From Planctomycetota bacterium (GTDB taxonomy: Bacteria; Planctomycetota; UBA1135; UBA2386), in contig JAGQRA010000244.1 in the NCBI GenBank assembly GCA_020425885.1, forward strand, positions 1 to 24,479: DNA of 24,479 nucleotides, read 5' to 3'. The position numbers and the translations under genes are program-made. Positions 17,461 through 24,479 of this stretch are shown here, in pieces; the first letter of the stretch is position 1, and every line of letters begins with the position of its first letter. The notes beneath the pieces were generated by a model. The model saw only the letters and a list, made by a program, of their open reading frames with translations. It did not search any database and had not been told where the DNA came from.

Positions 17461-18074
17461 AACAGACGACGACCGCGCGGTCGATGCCTGCGTTCGTGCA
17501 CGAGCTGTTCGACCGCGGCCTCGACCCGTTGAGCGATCCACGCACCGAGCGCTGGCTGCTCGACGACCCTGAAGCGCTCGAGGCCTTCGCGGCGACGCGG
17601 CAGACGCTGCGCGCGTTGTCGGCGCCGGAGATGTTGCCCGTCGTACCGGCGGCGCCCGGCCAGATGCAGCGGTCACCGTGGCTCGTGACCGCCGCCGCCA
17701 TGGCCGCCGCGGCTGTGGCCGTCCTGATCGGATGCCTGATCATGCGAGCCGACCCCGTGGCGACGACGGCGCCCCTTCCTCGAACCTCACTTCCCCGAAC
17801 CTCACTTCCCCGAACCTCACTGCCCCGACCCGACTTCGCGACCCGCGGCGGTGTCGTCTACTGCCGGGTCGCCACCACCCGACGCGAGGGCACCCGTGCC
17901 ACCCAGCGGGTGGAGGTGTTCCGCAGCCCGGGCGGCAGAACCCCGTACGGCAGCAACCCGCCCGGCCTCGATCGCCGCGACCGGAGCACGCTGTCGACCT
18001 ACGTCCATCTGCCGGGACCGAGGACGCCATGGAGCGTCGCACAGGTCACCGAAGAGCGAGCCTTGCTGCCATGA
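17457..18074 (+). CDS. Single-pass membrane protein, putative anti-sigma factor
   Basis: 205 aa from ATG 17457, overlapping the sigma gene by 4 nt. An acidic, helical cytoplasmic part (about 1-72; LFDRGLDPLSDPRTERWLLD) precedes one hydrophobic helix (about 76-96). This is the topology of membrane anti-sigma factors, but no zinc-binding HxxxCxxC motif is present, so the assignment rests on topology and gene order. Next comes a Pro-rich linker with LPRTS three times and LPRPD (107-126), encoded by a 15-nt tandem repeat. The outer C-terminal part (about 130-205) has VVYCRVATTRREGTR and no known domain. Its stop overlaps the secretin-like gene (ATGA). Inferred role: holds the sigma factor at the membrane and senses an envelope or export signal. 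Confidence 0.8.
   Translation: MKQTTTARSMPAFVHELFDRGLDPLSDPRTERWLLDDPEALEAFAATRQTLRALSAPEMLPVVPAAPGQMQRSPWLVTAAAMAAAAVAVLIGCLIMRADPVATTAPLPRTSLPRTSLPRTSLPRPDFATRGGVVYCRVATTRREGTRATQRVEVFRSPGGRTPYGSNPPGLDRRDRSTLSTYVHLPGPRTPWSVAQVTEERALLP
17775..17830 (+). repeat. 15-nt tandem repeat encoding LPRTS
   Basis: Copies at 17775-17789, 17790-17804 and 17805-17819 differ at one base, followed by a degenerate partial fourth copy. The unit is five codons, so copy number can change without a frameshift. It encodes the linker just outside the membrane helix of the putative anti-sigma factor. Confidence 0.93.
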
Positions 18075-19087
18075 ACCACCGCTTCTTGACCGTTCTCTTG
18101 CTGCCGTTCGCCGCGCTCGCCGCCCAGGCCCAACCGGCGCCGGGTGTGGGCCGCAACGCCTTGCTCTACGACATCGGCGACCTCGCGCGTCAAGTCGATG
18201 CCGCCATGGCCCTGCCGGATGCCGACGCGGCGGCTCCGCCGTCACGACCCGCGACGAATCCACAGCCGATCGCCCGCCTGATCCGCGCCTTCGTCAGGCC
18301 GCCGCTGCAGCCCGAGGATGACATCCGGCCGATCGGCGATCGCTGGATCGTCGCGCTGTGCCGCCCCGAACAGCACGCCTGGATCCACCGCTTCCTGCAC
18401 GCGGCACGCACCACGGCCGAGGCCAAGGCGCCGCAACGGCTCGTCACAATCGAGTGCACCTGCTTCACGATCCCGGAGATCCCGTTCCTGGCCGACATCC
18501 GCCCCGCGCTCACGAACCTCGGCGACAGGGAGAACACGACCGATCCCTCCACCGCAGATGGCACCGCAGATGGCACCGCGGAAGACACTGTCCACGTGAC
18601 CAAGGTCCTGGCTCCGGGTGACGGCACGACCGCCTTCCTGAAGGCCCTGCGCGAGAACAGAGACGTGACATTCCTCGTCTCGCCCGCACTCACCCTGCAG
18701 CCGCTGACGGTCGGCCACGCGTCGTTGCTGAATCAGACCTCGTACGTCCGTGACTTCGACCTCCAGGTCACCAACAACGCGATCATCGCCGACCCGATCA
18801 TCGATACCATTCAGGACGGCATCGTGCTCGAAGCCGCCGTGACCACGCTCGAGCACGGTCTGCTCGGGGTCTCCCTCGAGGCCCGGGTCGCCGAACTCAA
18901 GCGACCGATCGAGACCCAGGAAGTCGGGCTCGGTGCCGGCCAGAAGGTGACCTTGCAGCTGCCGCATCTGCATTCGACGCAGATCGAATCCGCGGTCGAG
19001 ATGGTACCCGGCAACACCGTCGTGCTGGTACCGCCGCCGCTGGCCGGCAAGCGCATGCTGTTCGTCGTCAAGGTGACATCGAACTGA
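18071..19087 (+). CDS. Exported secretin-domain-like protein
   Basis: 338 aa from ATG 18071, overlapping the previous stop by 4 nt. Signal peptide about 1-20 (FLTVLLLPFAALAAQAQ). Residues about 84-145 form an alpha/beta region with DRWIVALCRPEQHAWIHRFL, like the small ring-forming domains before a secretin core. Residues about 196-275 resemble the C-terminal secretin (type II/III secretion) domain: NRDVTFLVSPALTLQPLTVG, SYVRDFDLQV, ADPIIDTIQDGIVLEAAVTT. The order (SPxLT, YVRDFD, DPIIxxIQDGxVL) matches planctomycete secretin-like proteins as I remember them. At 338 aa it is far shorter than GspD/PilQ, with no clear N0 domain, so it may be a non-channel relative. A 12-nt tandem repeat encodes TADGTADGTAED near 161-172. 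Third gene of the sigma operon; outer-envelope location inferred. Confidence 0.75.
   Translation: MNHRFLTVLLLPFAALAAQAQPAPGVGRNALLYDIGDLARQVDAAMALPDADAAAPPSRPATNPQPIARLIRAFVRPPLQPEDDIRPIGDRWIVALCRPEQHAWIHRFLHAARTTAEAKAPQRLVTIECTCFTIPEIPFLADIRPALTNLGDRENTTDPSTADGTADGTAEDTVHVTKVLAPGDGTTAFLKALRENRDVTFLVSPALTLQPLTVGHASLLNQTSYVRDFDLQVTNNAIIADPIIDTIQDGIVLEAAVTTLEHGLLGVSLEARVAELKRPIETQEVGLGAGQKVTLQLPHLHSTQIESAVEMVPGNTVVLVPPPLAGKRMLFVVKVTSN
18551..18580 (+). repeat. 12-nt tandem repeat encoding TADG
   Basis: ACCGCAGATGGC occurs twice in tandem (18551-18562, 18563-18574), followed by a partial copy. The unit is four codons, so the frame is kept. It lies in a hydrophilic loop of the secretin-like protein. 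Confidence 0.85.
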
Positions 19088-19129
19088 CCCGGCGCGGCGA
19101 GCCGCTGCCAACGGCGGACTTTCGACCCG

Positions 19130-20821
19130 TCACTCGCCAGCGGCGAGCCAGGTCTCGATGGCGGCGAGCGTCTGCCGCGCGACCTCGAACAGGAGCCCGG
19201 ACTCCAGCGGCGCGAAGTCGCCGCCTTCGACCTGACGGCCGAGGCTGGCCAACCGATTGGCGCTCGTGCTCGCGGCCGAACCCTTGAGGGCGTGGCCGTT
19301 CTCGCGCGTGCCCTCGCCACCGGCCTCGAGCTGCCGCAGCAGCTCCGGCGCGCTGGCCACGAACGACTGCGCGACCATGCGCAGGATCGCGGCCTTGCCG
19401 CCGACCCGCTGCAGCCCCTCGTCGACGTCGAACAACGGCAGCTCTGCCACCGGCTCCGCGGCAGCGACCGTCGCCACCGGCACACCACCCGGTTGGCCCC
19501 CGGTCGCCGCGCCGTCGTCGGACCCGCGGGCGAGCCCGAGCGCGACGCACGCGGCGCGCAGTTCGTCAGCCGAGAAGGGCTTGGCCAGGATGTGGTCGAC
19601 GCCGGCCGCGCTCGCCGTGTCGCGCGCCGCCTCGGTCAGGTCCGCGGTGGCCAGCATGGCCGGCGTCGCGCACCCCGAATCGCGCAGGCGCTTGACCAGC
19701 TGGCAGCCGTCGAGCCCCGGCATGTGGTAGTCGACGACGATGACATCGAAGCCGCCACGCATGGCGCGGTCGAGCCCGTCCTGTGGGCTCACGGTCGTGG
19801 TGGCGGCGCAGCCGAGCAGATCGAGGATCGCCGCCGCCACGGTGCAGTTGGGTTCCTGGTCATCGATGACGAGCACCTCGAGGCCGGCGATGTCACCGCC
19901 AGCACGGGCCTGCGGCTCCCTCTCATCCTCCACCGCCACGGTCGTCGCGATCGCGTGCCGGGTCACGAAGCTCACCGTCGTGCCGCTCCCGAGCTGACTC
20001 GTCACCTCGACCTCGCCCCCCATCGCCTGGACGATGCGCCGCGAGATCGGCATGCCGAGGCCGGCGCCGCCGTGGCCGCGACGGAAGGTGTCCGCGGCCT
20101 GGAAGAACGGATCGAACACCCGCGCCAACGTCTCGGCGTTCATGCCGCAACCCGTGTCCGCCACCGACCAGTGCAGCGCGCAGCGATCGTCCTCGGGCTC
20201 GCCCGTGACCGCGATGTTCACGCCGCCCTCGGTCGTGAACTTGATCGCGTTGCCGGCGAAGTTGAGCAGCACCTCGCGCAGTCGCGTGGCGTCGATCATG
20301 AGGGCCGGCGGCAGCTCGCCGATCGAGGTCGACACGGTGAGCCCCTTGCGTCCGGCCTGCACCGCCAGCGTCTTCGCCACGTCGTCGGCCATCTCGGTCA
20401 CATCGGTCCGCTGCAGGTCCAGCGGCATCTCGTCGCGCGTCAACCACGACAGATCGAGGAGCTGATTGACGAGGCTGAGCATGTGGGTGCCCGCCGACCG
20501 GATCGTCCCGACCCGCTCCAGGGTCGCGGCCTCGGAGGAGCGCGCGGCGATGATCTCCGTCATGCCGCAGATCGCGTGCAGCGGCGTGCGCAGCTCGTGA
20601 CTCATGTGCGCGATGAAGGCCTGCTTGGCCTGCGAGGCGGCCTCGGCGCGTTCGAGTGCAGCCGCCAGCTCGCGTGTGCGCTCCTCCACGATCTGCTCGA
20701 GATCCTGGTTCATGGCGTACAGCTCGCGCGTCTTCGTCTCGACCATGCCCTCGAGCAAGGTGACGTGCTGCAGCAGGCGCTTCAGCTCGCGTTCGGACGA
20801 ATCGGGTGCCTTCGGCGTCAT
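19130..20821 (-). CDS. Hybrid histidine kinase: HisKA-HATPase-REC-Hpt, no sensor domain
   Basis: 563 aa from ATG 20821 with a strong Shine-Dalgarno. A coiled-coil N-terminus (about 8-66) leads straight into the dimerisation/phospho-acceptor domain, AHMSHELRTPLH with His75. ATPase motifs: N box NFAGNAIKFT (187-196), G1 DTGCGM (222-227), F box FDPFF, G2 GGAGLGM (251-257). A receiver domain (about 314-430) has D320-D321, acceptor Asp364 (VVDYHMPGLDG), Thr392 and Lys414. After a flexible Gly/Ala/Pro linker, an Hpt domain (about 465-560) has His510 in NGHALKGSAAS. All phosphorelay residues are intact. No PAS, GAF or membrane segment exists, so the input must come through the coiled coil or a partner. 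The receiver gene 54 nt upstream is the probable output. Confidence 0.96.
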   Translation of the reverse strand: MTPKAPDSSERELKRLLQHVTLLEGMVETKTRELYAMNQDLEQIVEERTRELAAALERAEAASQAKQAFIAHMSHELRTPLHAICGMTEIIAARSSEAATLERVGTIRSAGTHMLSLVNQLLDLSWLTRDEMPLDLQRTDVTEMADDVAKTLAVQAGRKGLTVSTSIGELPPALMIDATRLREVLLNFAGNAIKFTTEGGVNIAVTGEPEDDRCALHWSVADTGCGMNAETLARVFDPFFQAADTFRRGHGGAGLGMPISRRIVQAMGGEVEVTSQLGSGTTVSFVTRHAIATTVAVEDEREPQARAGGDIAGLEVLVIDDQEPNCTVAAAILDLLGCAATTTVSPQDGLDRAMRGGFDVIVVDYHMPGLDGCQLVKRLRDSGCATPAMLATADLTEAARDTASAAGVDHILAKPFSADELRAACVALGLARGSDDGAATGGQPGGVPVATVAAAEPVAELPLFDVDEGLQRVGGKAAILRMVAQSFVASAPELLRQLEAGGEGTRENGHALKGSAASTSANRLASLGRQVEGGDFAPLESGLLFEVARQTLAAIETWLAAGE

Positions 20822-20825
20822 CTGT

Positions 20826-20832
20826 CTCCTCC
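20826..20832 (-). promoter_or_regulatory. Ribosome binding site of the hybrid kinase gene
   Basis: On the minus strand GGAGGAG lies 4 nt before the ATG at 20821. It fixes the start and is one of the few strong Shine-Dalgarno sites in the window. Confidence 0.8.
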
Positions 20833-20875
20833 AGTTCGGCCGTCGCGACTCGCTAGCGACGAGCCGTCGGCGGCG

Positions 20876-21289
20876 TCAGCTGCCGCTCGGAGCCGGCAGC
20901 AGTCCGGTGCCGGCGAGCGCTTCGATCAGGTTCTCGTACGACACCGGCTTCTCCAGGTAGCCATCGACCTGGTTGTCGAAGGCCTCGGTCGCCCGGCTCG
21001 GATCGCTGTTGCCCGTGATCATCAACACGGTGGCCGCACCCTTGCCGCGCCGCAGTCCCATCGAATCCTCGGTGTCGCGCACATCCGTCAGCACCTGCAT
21101 GCCGCTGAGGTCCGGCAAACCGAGGTCGATGCAGATCAGGTCGTAGCCCTCGCCCTGATCGACGGCGTTCTTGAACATGCGCAGACCGTCCTGCCCCGTC
21201 GACACATCATCGACGACACCGTAGGACTCCAGGATGCACCGCAGCAATGTGCGCGCGGTGATCTGATCGTCGATCACGAGCGATTTCAT
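20876..21289 (-). CDS. Stand-alone response regulator receiver
   Basis: 137 aa from ATG 21289 (MKSLVIDDQITARTLL). The open frame continues upstream to 21604, but that part is antisense-like overlap with the PhoD gene. Receiver residues are all present: Asp7-Asp8, acceptor Asp55 (ICIDLGLPDLSG), Thr92 (MITGNS) and Lys114 (YLEKPVS). There is no output domain, so it works by protein contact or as a phosphorelay intermediate. The hybrid kinase starts 54 nt downstream on the same strand, and its Hpt domain is a natural phosphate donor. No Shine-Dalgarno is seen. A dyad-rich element lies 30-50 nt upstream of the start. Confidence 0.93.
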   Translation of the reverse strand: MKSLVIDDQITARTLLRCILESYGVVDDVSTGQDGLRMFKNAVDQGEGYDLICIDLGLPDLSGMQVLTDVRDTEDSMGLRRGKGAATVLMITGNSDPSRATEAFDNQVDGYLEKPVSYENLIEALAGTGLLPAPSGS

Positions 21290-21317
21290 GCCGTGACCAT
21301 CGGCACCGACAAGGCCA

Positions 21318-21337
21318 CCCTGAACAGGGAAAACCCT
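21318..21337. promoter_or_regulatory. Overlapping dyads upstream of the receiver/kinase pair
   Basis: CCCTG-AA-CAGGG (21318-21329) overlaps AGGG-AAAA-CCCT (21326-21337), so one 20-bp stretch contains two short inverted repeats sharing AGGG. It lies between the PhoD stop and the receiver start in an 88-bp gap, where a promoter or operator would be expected. No matching regulator is known. Confidence 0.3.
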
Positions 21338-21377
21338 ACGTCGGTCCGGCCGCGACCGGCGGCCGCGCGGGCACAGT

Positions 21378-23927
21378 TCAGCGCGACAGGTCGAAGCCGA
21401 CCGCCAGGTCGGGGTCGTTCGTCGGCTCGAGCTCGCGCACCACGGTGCGATGGGGATCGCCGGTGCCATCGCTGAGCGTGACGCGGTAGCGGCCCGGGCC
21501 GAACACCGGTGGGCGGAACTCGGTCTGCGGCAGCCGGATCGCGTAGACCAGCTCGCCGCGCTGATCCTCGACCACGAGAACCGGTTCATCACAGCCCGAA
21601 ACAACTAGCCGCGGCAACCGCGCCATGGCCCGGCGCCCGTAATTGTCCATCTGCGCGACGGTCACCGGCCAGCCCTCGTACTGCGCGTCCACTCCCGGCA
21701 CCGCGTAGCGCGGCCAGCATTCGAAACGGATCGTGCGCGCCGCGGTGTCGAAGACGACGAGGCCATGGCCCGGGTTGTGGTCGTGCAGGTCCAGCGGCTC
21801 CCGGCCGTGGCTGCCGCTCTCGTTGGTCGTGGCCAGCACCGTGACCTTGTTGTGGAAGCCATCGAAGTAGTCGCCCGTGACCTCGGGCATGCCCTCGACG
21901 TGGTTGAGGCCCGGCTCCGGCGGGCGCCACGACCGCGGGTAGAAGTTCGCCATCGCGGGGACGCAGAACGAGTAACCGGCGTCGCGCCAATCGTCGATGC
22001 CGTGATGCACGAGCGTGGCCAGGTGCTGGTCGCCGCAGATCATCGGCGCGAAGGCGCGGCGGATGGCGGCGAGCGCCTTGTTGCGCCCGGTCTGCGGCCA
22101 GCCGTTGCTGTCGAGGTCGGCGATCAGGAAGTCCTGCCGCCCGCCGTGATGGGTCGCGACGTTGGCGAAGACCGTCTGCGACAGCACCGCCTTCATCGCC
22201 ACGCCGTCCCAGTCACGCGCCCAACGGTCGAGGAAGCGTAGCTGCCGTTCACCGAGCAGGACCGCGCCGGGGACGTCGGCCGTGGCGATGTCGAAGTCCG
22301 GATCGTTGATGTGATCGGGGCGGGGCCCGTGATGGTCTACCAGCCCGTTCGGGCCAGACTTGAACTTGCGGTCCTCGAGGATCGCGAAGTCGACCCGCCC
22401 GTAACGCAGGCTCGTGAAGTAGACGCCGATGTCCTGTTCGACCGGGGCCGGATCGACGGCGTCGGGCAGGTGACTGGTCTGCGTGCGCTCGACCATGCGC
22501 ACCCAATCCGCCGGCATCACGTAACCGCCCTTGTTGTCGCGATCCGTCTTGCGGCCGCCGGCTCCCCACAGGTTGCCCTGGAAGACGTCGTGATCGTCCG
22601 GGATGACGATCGTCGGACGGTCGCGCGCGACCTCGCGGAAGGCCCAGCAGAACAGGTACCACTTGTAGAGGTAGTCGAGGCCGGCGTCGGCGCCGCGCGA
22701 TGGCGGTGTCGGGCTGGCGCCTTCGTAGATCTGATCGCCGGCGAAGAACAGCAGGTCGGGGTCCTGCTGCTCGAGGTGCTGACACAGATCCGCGTGCGGA
22801 AACCACAGCGCGCTCGTGTTCCAGGGATAGCCGGCGCGGCCGAGTCCGTGCCTGACCTGGTGGACGCAGCTCAGCGCCGCGAGCCGCACTTCGGGCCGGT
22901 TCGGTTCGGGTCGGATCGCGCCGCCATAGACCTGGTCGTCGTAGCGCAGCCGATACGGCACGCGCGCATCGCCCTTCCAGTCCGCGATCTTGAACAGCGC
23001 CGTGTAATCCGGCGCCGCGAAGTGCGCCACCGCCGCCTGTTGCCAGCTGCCGTCGCGTTCGAAGTCGAGGCAGACCTGCCCGCCTTCGGCGCCACCGACC
23101 GGCAACATCACCGCCGACATCTTCAGCGTGCCGCGCGACAACGTATGGAACGCCGCCAGGATCGGGCCGAGACCGCGTTCGGGGTGATGCGCCAGCATGC
23201 GCCCTTCGGCATTCCAGTCGGCGAACCAGAACCGCACCCCTTCCTTGTCGTCACCGCCGTGGCTGACCAGCGCGAGGTTGCCGAGCAGGTCCTCGTTCGG
23301 CACGTCGTCGAGACCGACGCTGCCGAGCACCGTGCCGTCTTTGGCGACGGCCTTGCCCTCGAGCCGCGACCGGCGCCGCCCGACCGTGACCCCGAGCTCG
23401 ATCCGGACATCGCGCAGCACGCCGGCCCCGCCCGGCAACGGCATCGATCGTTCACGGCGATCGGCGCGGGCCAGATGTTCGCGCACGAACAGCGTGCCGC
23501 TGCCGTCGACGCCGCACAGGTAGCCGCCGTCCGGTCCGGGCGCCGACTGCACGAGACACGCCGCGCGCGGATCGAGGTCGGCCGAGCCCGCGCCGACCAG
23601 GATCGCGGCGAACGCCGTGGCCGGTGTCGCGGTTGCGTCGGCGCCGGCATCCGCAGCGGCGCGTCCGGTCCACACCGTCGCGACCATGCCCCGTTTGAGC
23701 TGCTCGATCCGCCAGGTCGCGAGATGGAGCGTGCGCTCCGGCAGGTTGGCGCGAACGCACTCGACGCGGCCGTTGCGGAGTTCCCAATCCTGCAGGCGAT
23801 TGGCCCAGTAGTCGGCGCCGATCCAGATCCGATCGGGTTGCCCCTGCCACGCGGAAGCGAACGACTGCGCGATCGTCTCCGCGGTGAACGCGAGCAGGGC
23901 GACGAGAGTGGCGAGCTGTGGATTCAC
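21378..23927 (-). CDS. PhoD-type metallophosphatase with long N-terminal beta-rich region
   Basis: 849 aa from GTG 23927-23925; signal peptide about 1-21 (LATLVALLAFTAETIAQ). Residues about 22-345 are beta-rich, with patches such as VRFWFADWNAEGR and LGPILAAFHTLSRGTLK, a Greek-key region that precedes PhoD domains in many planctomycetes. The metallophosphatase core (about 347-760) has LAALSCVHQ (349-356), FAGDQIYEG (395-403), IPDDHDVFQGNLWG (442-455) and MICGDQHLATLVHHG (629-643), the expected metal ligands. PhoD enzymes hydrolyse phosphodiesters or phosphomonoesters outside the cytoplasm using metal ions. The last 90 residues form a further beta-rich region. The gene follows the sulfatase on the same strand after 46 nt, so cotranscription is likely; a joint role in scavenging sulfate and phosphate from polymers is inferred. 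Confidence 0.92.
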   Translation of the reverse strand: MNPQLATLVALLAFTAETIAQSFASAWQGQPDRIWIGADYWANRLQDWELRNGRVECVRANLPERTLHLATWRIEQLKRGMVATVWTGRAAADAGADATATPATAFAAILVGAGSADLDPRAACLVQSAPGPDGGYLCGVDGSGTLFVREHLARADRRERSMPLPGGAGVLRDVRIELGVTVGRRRSRLEGKAVAKDGTVLGSVGLDDVPNEDLLGNLALVSHGGDDKEGVRFWFADWNAEGRMLAHHPERGLGPILAAFHTLSRGTLKMSAVMLPVGGAEGGQVCLDFERDGSWQQAAVAHFAAPDYTALFKIADWKGDARVPYRLRYDDQVYGGAIRPEPNRPEVRLAALSCVHQVRHGLGRAGYPWNTSALWFPHADLCQHLEQQDPDLLFFAGDQIYEGASPTPPSRGADAGLDYLYKWYLFCWAFREVARDRPTIVIPDDHDVFQGNLWGAGGRKTDRDNKGGYVMPADWVRMVERTQTSHLPDAVDPAPVEQDIGVYFTSLRYGRVDFAILEDRKFKSGPNGLVDHHGPRPDHINDPDFDIATADVPGAVLLGERQLRFLDRWARDWDGVAMKAVLSQTVFANVATHHGGRQDFLIADLDSNGWPQTGRNKALAAIRRAFAPMICGDQHLATLVHHGIDDWRDAGYSFCVPAMANFYPRSWRPPEPGLNHVEGMPEVTGDYFDGFHNKVTVLATTNESGSHGREPLDLHDHNPGHGLVVFDTAARTIRFECWPRYAVPGVDAQYEGWPVTVAQMDNYGRRAMARLPRLVVSGCDEPVLVVEDQRGELVYAIRLPQTEFRPPVFGPGRYRVTLSDGTGDPHRTVVRELEPTNDPDLAVGFDLSR

Positions 23928-23973
23928 CGCTGCATCGAACGGCGCGCAACTTCGCGGCGCAACGTCGGAGTGG

Positions 23974-24479
23974 CTATCGCGGGTGCCACGGTTCGGGACC
24001 GCCCTCCTTGGCGCGCAGGAAGCGGGCGTCGTGGCGGCGATACCAGGCGTGCAGCAAGGTCCGCATCTCGTCGACCCGGCCGGGCTCCGCGGCGGCGAGG
24101 TCGTTGCGCTCGCCGGGGTCTCTTCTGAGGTCGAAGAGGTGGACCCGGCCGTCCTCGAGCCGCTCGATCAGCTTGTAGTCTCCGACCCGGACGGCGGCAC
24201 TGGGGAAGCCACCCTGGTTGCCGTAGTGCGGGTAGTGCCAGAACAACGGGCGCTCGGCGAAGTCGGCCGTGGCTGCGGCACCGGCGCCGCCGGCATCTTC
24301 GCCGTTCGCACCCCGCAGCAACGCGGCGAAGCTGCGGCCGTCGATCTCGTGCGCGACCGCCGGCACCCCGGCCAGTTCGAGCAGGGTCGGCATCGCGTCG
24401 ATGCTGCTGATCGGCGACCGGCAGACCGATCCCGGTTCGGTCACACCCGGGACCCGCATCAGCCACGGCTCGCGGATGC
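23974..24479 (-). CDS. Sulfatase, C-terminal fragment (runs off right edge)
   Basis: About 168 codons are visible, ending at the TAG at 23976-23974; the open frame continues to the right edge, where IREPWLMRVPGVTEPGSVCR reads straight across the internal ATG at 24459. That string and PISSIDAMPTLLELAGVP, IDGRSFAALLRG, FWHYPHYGNQGGFPSAAVR, VGDYKLIERLEDG and HLFDLRRDPGERNDLA are the standard C-terminal half of formylglycine-dependent sulfatases. The catalytic Cys/Ser site lies outside the window, so activity cannot be judged. Planctomycetes carry many such enzymes for removing sulfate esters from polysaccharides in the periplasm or outside. It is first or upstream in a unit with the PhoD-type gene 46 nt downstream. 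Confidence 0.93.
   Translation of the reverse strand, partial: IREPWLMRVPGVTEPGSVCRSPISSIDAMPTLLELAGVPAVAHEIDGRSFAALLRGANGEDAGGAGAAATADFAERPLFWHYPHYGNQGGFPSAAVRVGDYKLIERLEDGRVHLFDLRRDPGERNDLAAAEPGRVDEMRTLLHAWYRRHDARFLRAKEGGPEPWHPR

Noticed and set aside
20850..20859. Perfect 10-bp palindrome TCGCTAGCGA between receiver and kinase genes
   Set aside because: Short palindromes of this size are expected by chance, it lies inside an operon gap, and no second copy or terminator feature accompanies it.
19292..21475. A 727-codon plus-strand open frame
   Set aside because: Antisense to the hybrid kinase and receiver, which have every expected catalytic motif.
22311..24128. A 605-codon plus-strand open frame
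   Set aside because: Antisense to the PhoD-type gene and part of the sulfatase; composition is shadow-like and no domain is visible.

Overview
The window is very GC-rich chromosomal DNA and reads as Planctomycetota. The lineage call rests on family content: a DUF1549/DUF1553 plus DUF1501 gene pair, a CotH-type kinase, a PhoD-type phosphatase next to a sulfatase, a large CxxCH-rich secreted cytochrome, and a Kelch protein ending in a domain that opens with YGAGCPGS. I associate that last domain with large planctomycete exported proteins. No rRNA, tRNA, CRISPR array, transposase or integrase was found.

Left part (1-9063). A partial octaheme lipoprotein cytochrome (minus strand) runs off the left edge. 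It is divergent from a conserved coiled-coil protein, which is followed tail-to-tail by a stand-alone CheY/Rcp1-like receiver. After about 300 bp of non-coding DNA comes a tight three-gene minus-strand operon, in transcription order DUF1549/DUF1553, DUF1501, CotH-like kinase (spacers of 4 and 2 nt).

Middle (8894-16827). A two-gene plus-strand unit (unknown protein, four-helix membrane protein) converges on a minus-strand pair: mqnD, then a membrane-anchored alpha/beta hydrolase that overlaps it at GTGA. The convergence point holds an almost perfect 33-bp-arm palindrome. Divergent from mqnD is a secreted 12-blade Kelch protein, then pyrC, which overlaps an SGNH-like membrane-anchored protein.

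Right part (16891-24479). A three-gene plus-strand operon with two ATGA overlaps encodes an ECF sigma factor, a one-helix membrane protein in the anti-sigma position, and an exported protein resembling the C-terminal secretin domain. I regard this as the most interesting unit in the window. It converges on a minus-strand two-component pair: a CheY-like receiver, then a sensorless HisKA-HATPase-REC-Hpt kinase. Last come PhoD and the C-terminal part of a sulfatase gene that runs off the right edge.

Plausible joint themes are export and degradation of sulfated or phosphorylated polymers (DUF1501/1553, sulfatase, PhoD, CotH), envelope signalling (ECF unit, kinase/receivers) and respiration (multiheme cytochrome, menaquinone synthesis by MqnD). 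These links are inference from gene families. Three short in-frame tandem duplications (units of 9, 15 and 12 nt) recur across the window. Several genes lack a Shine-Dalgarno sequence, and two of those have a -10-like hexamer so close to the ATG that leaderless mRNA is possible.
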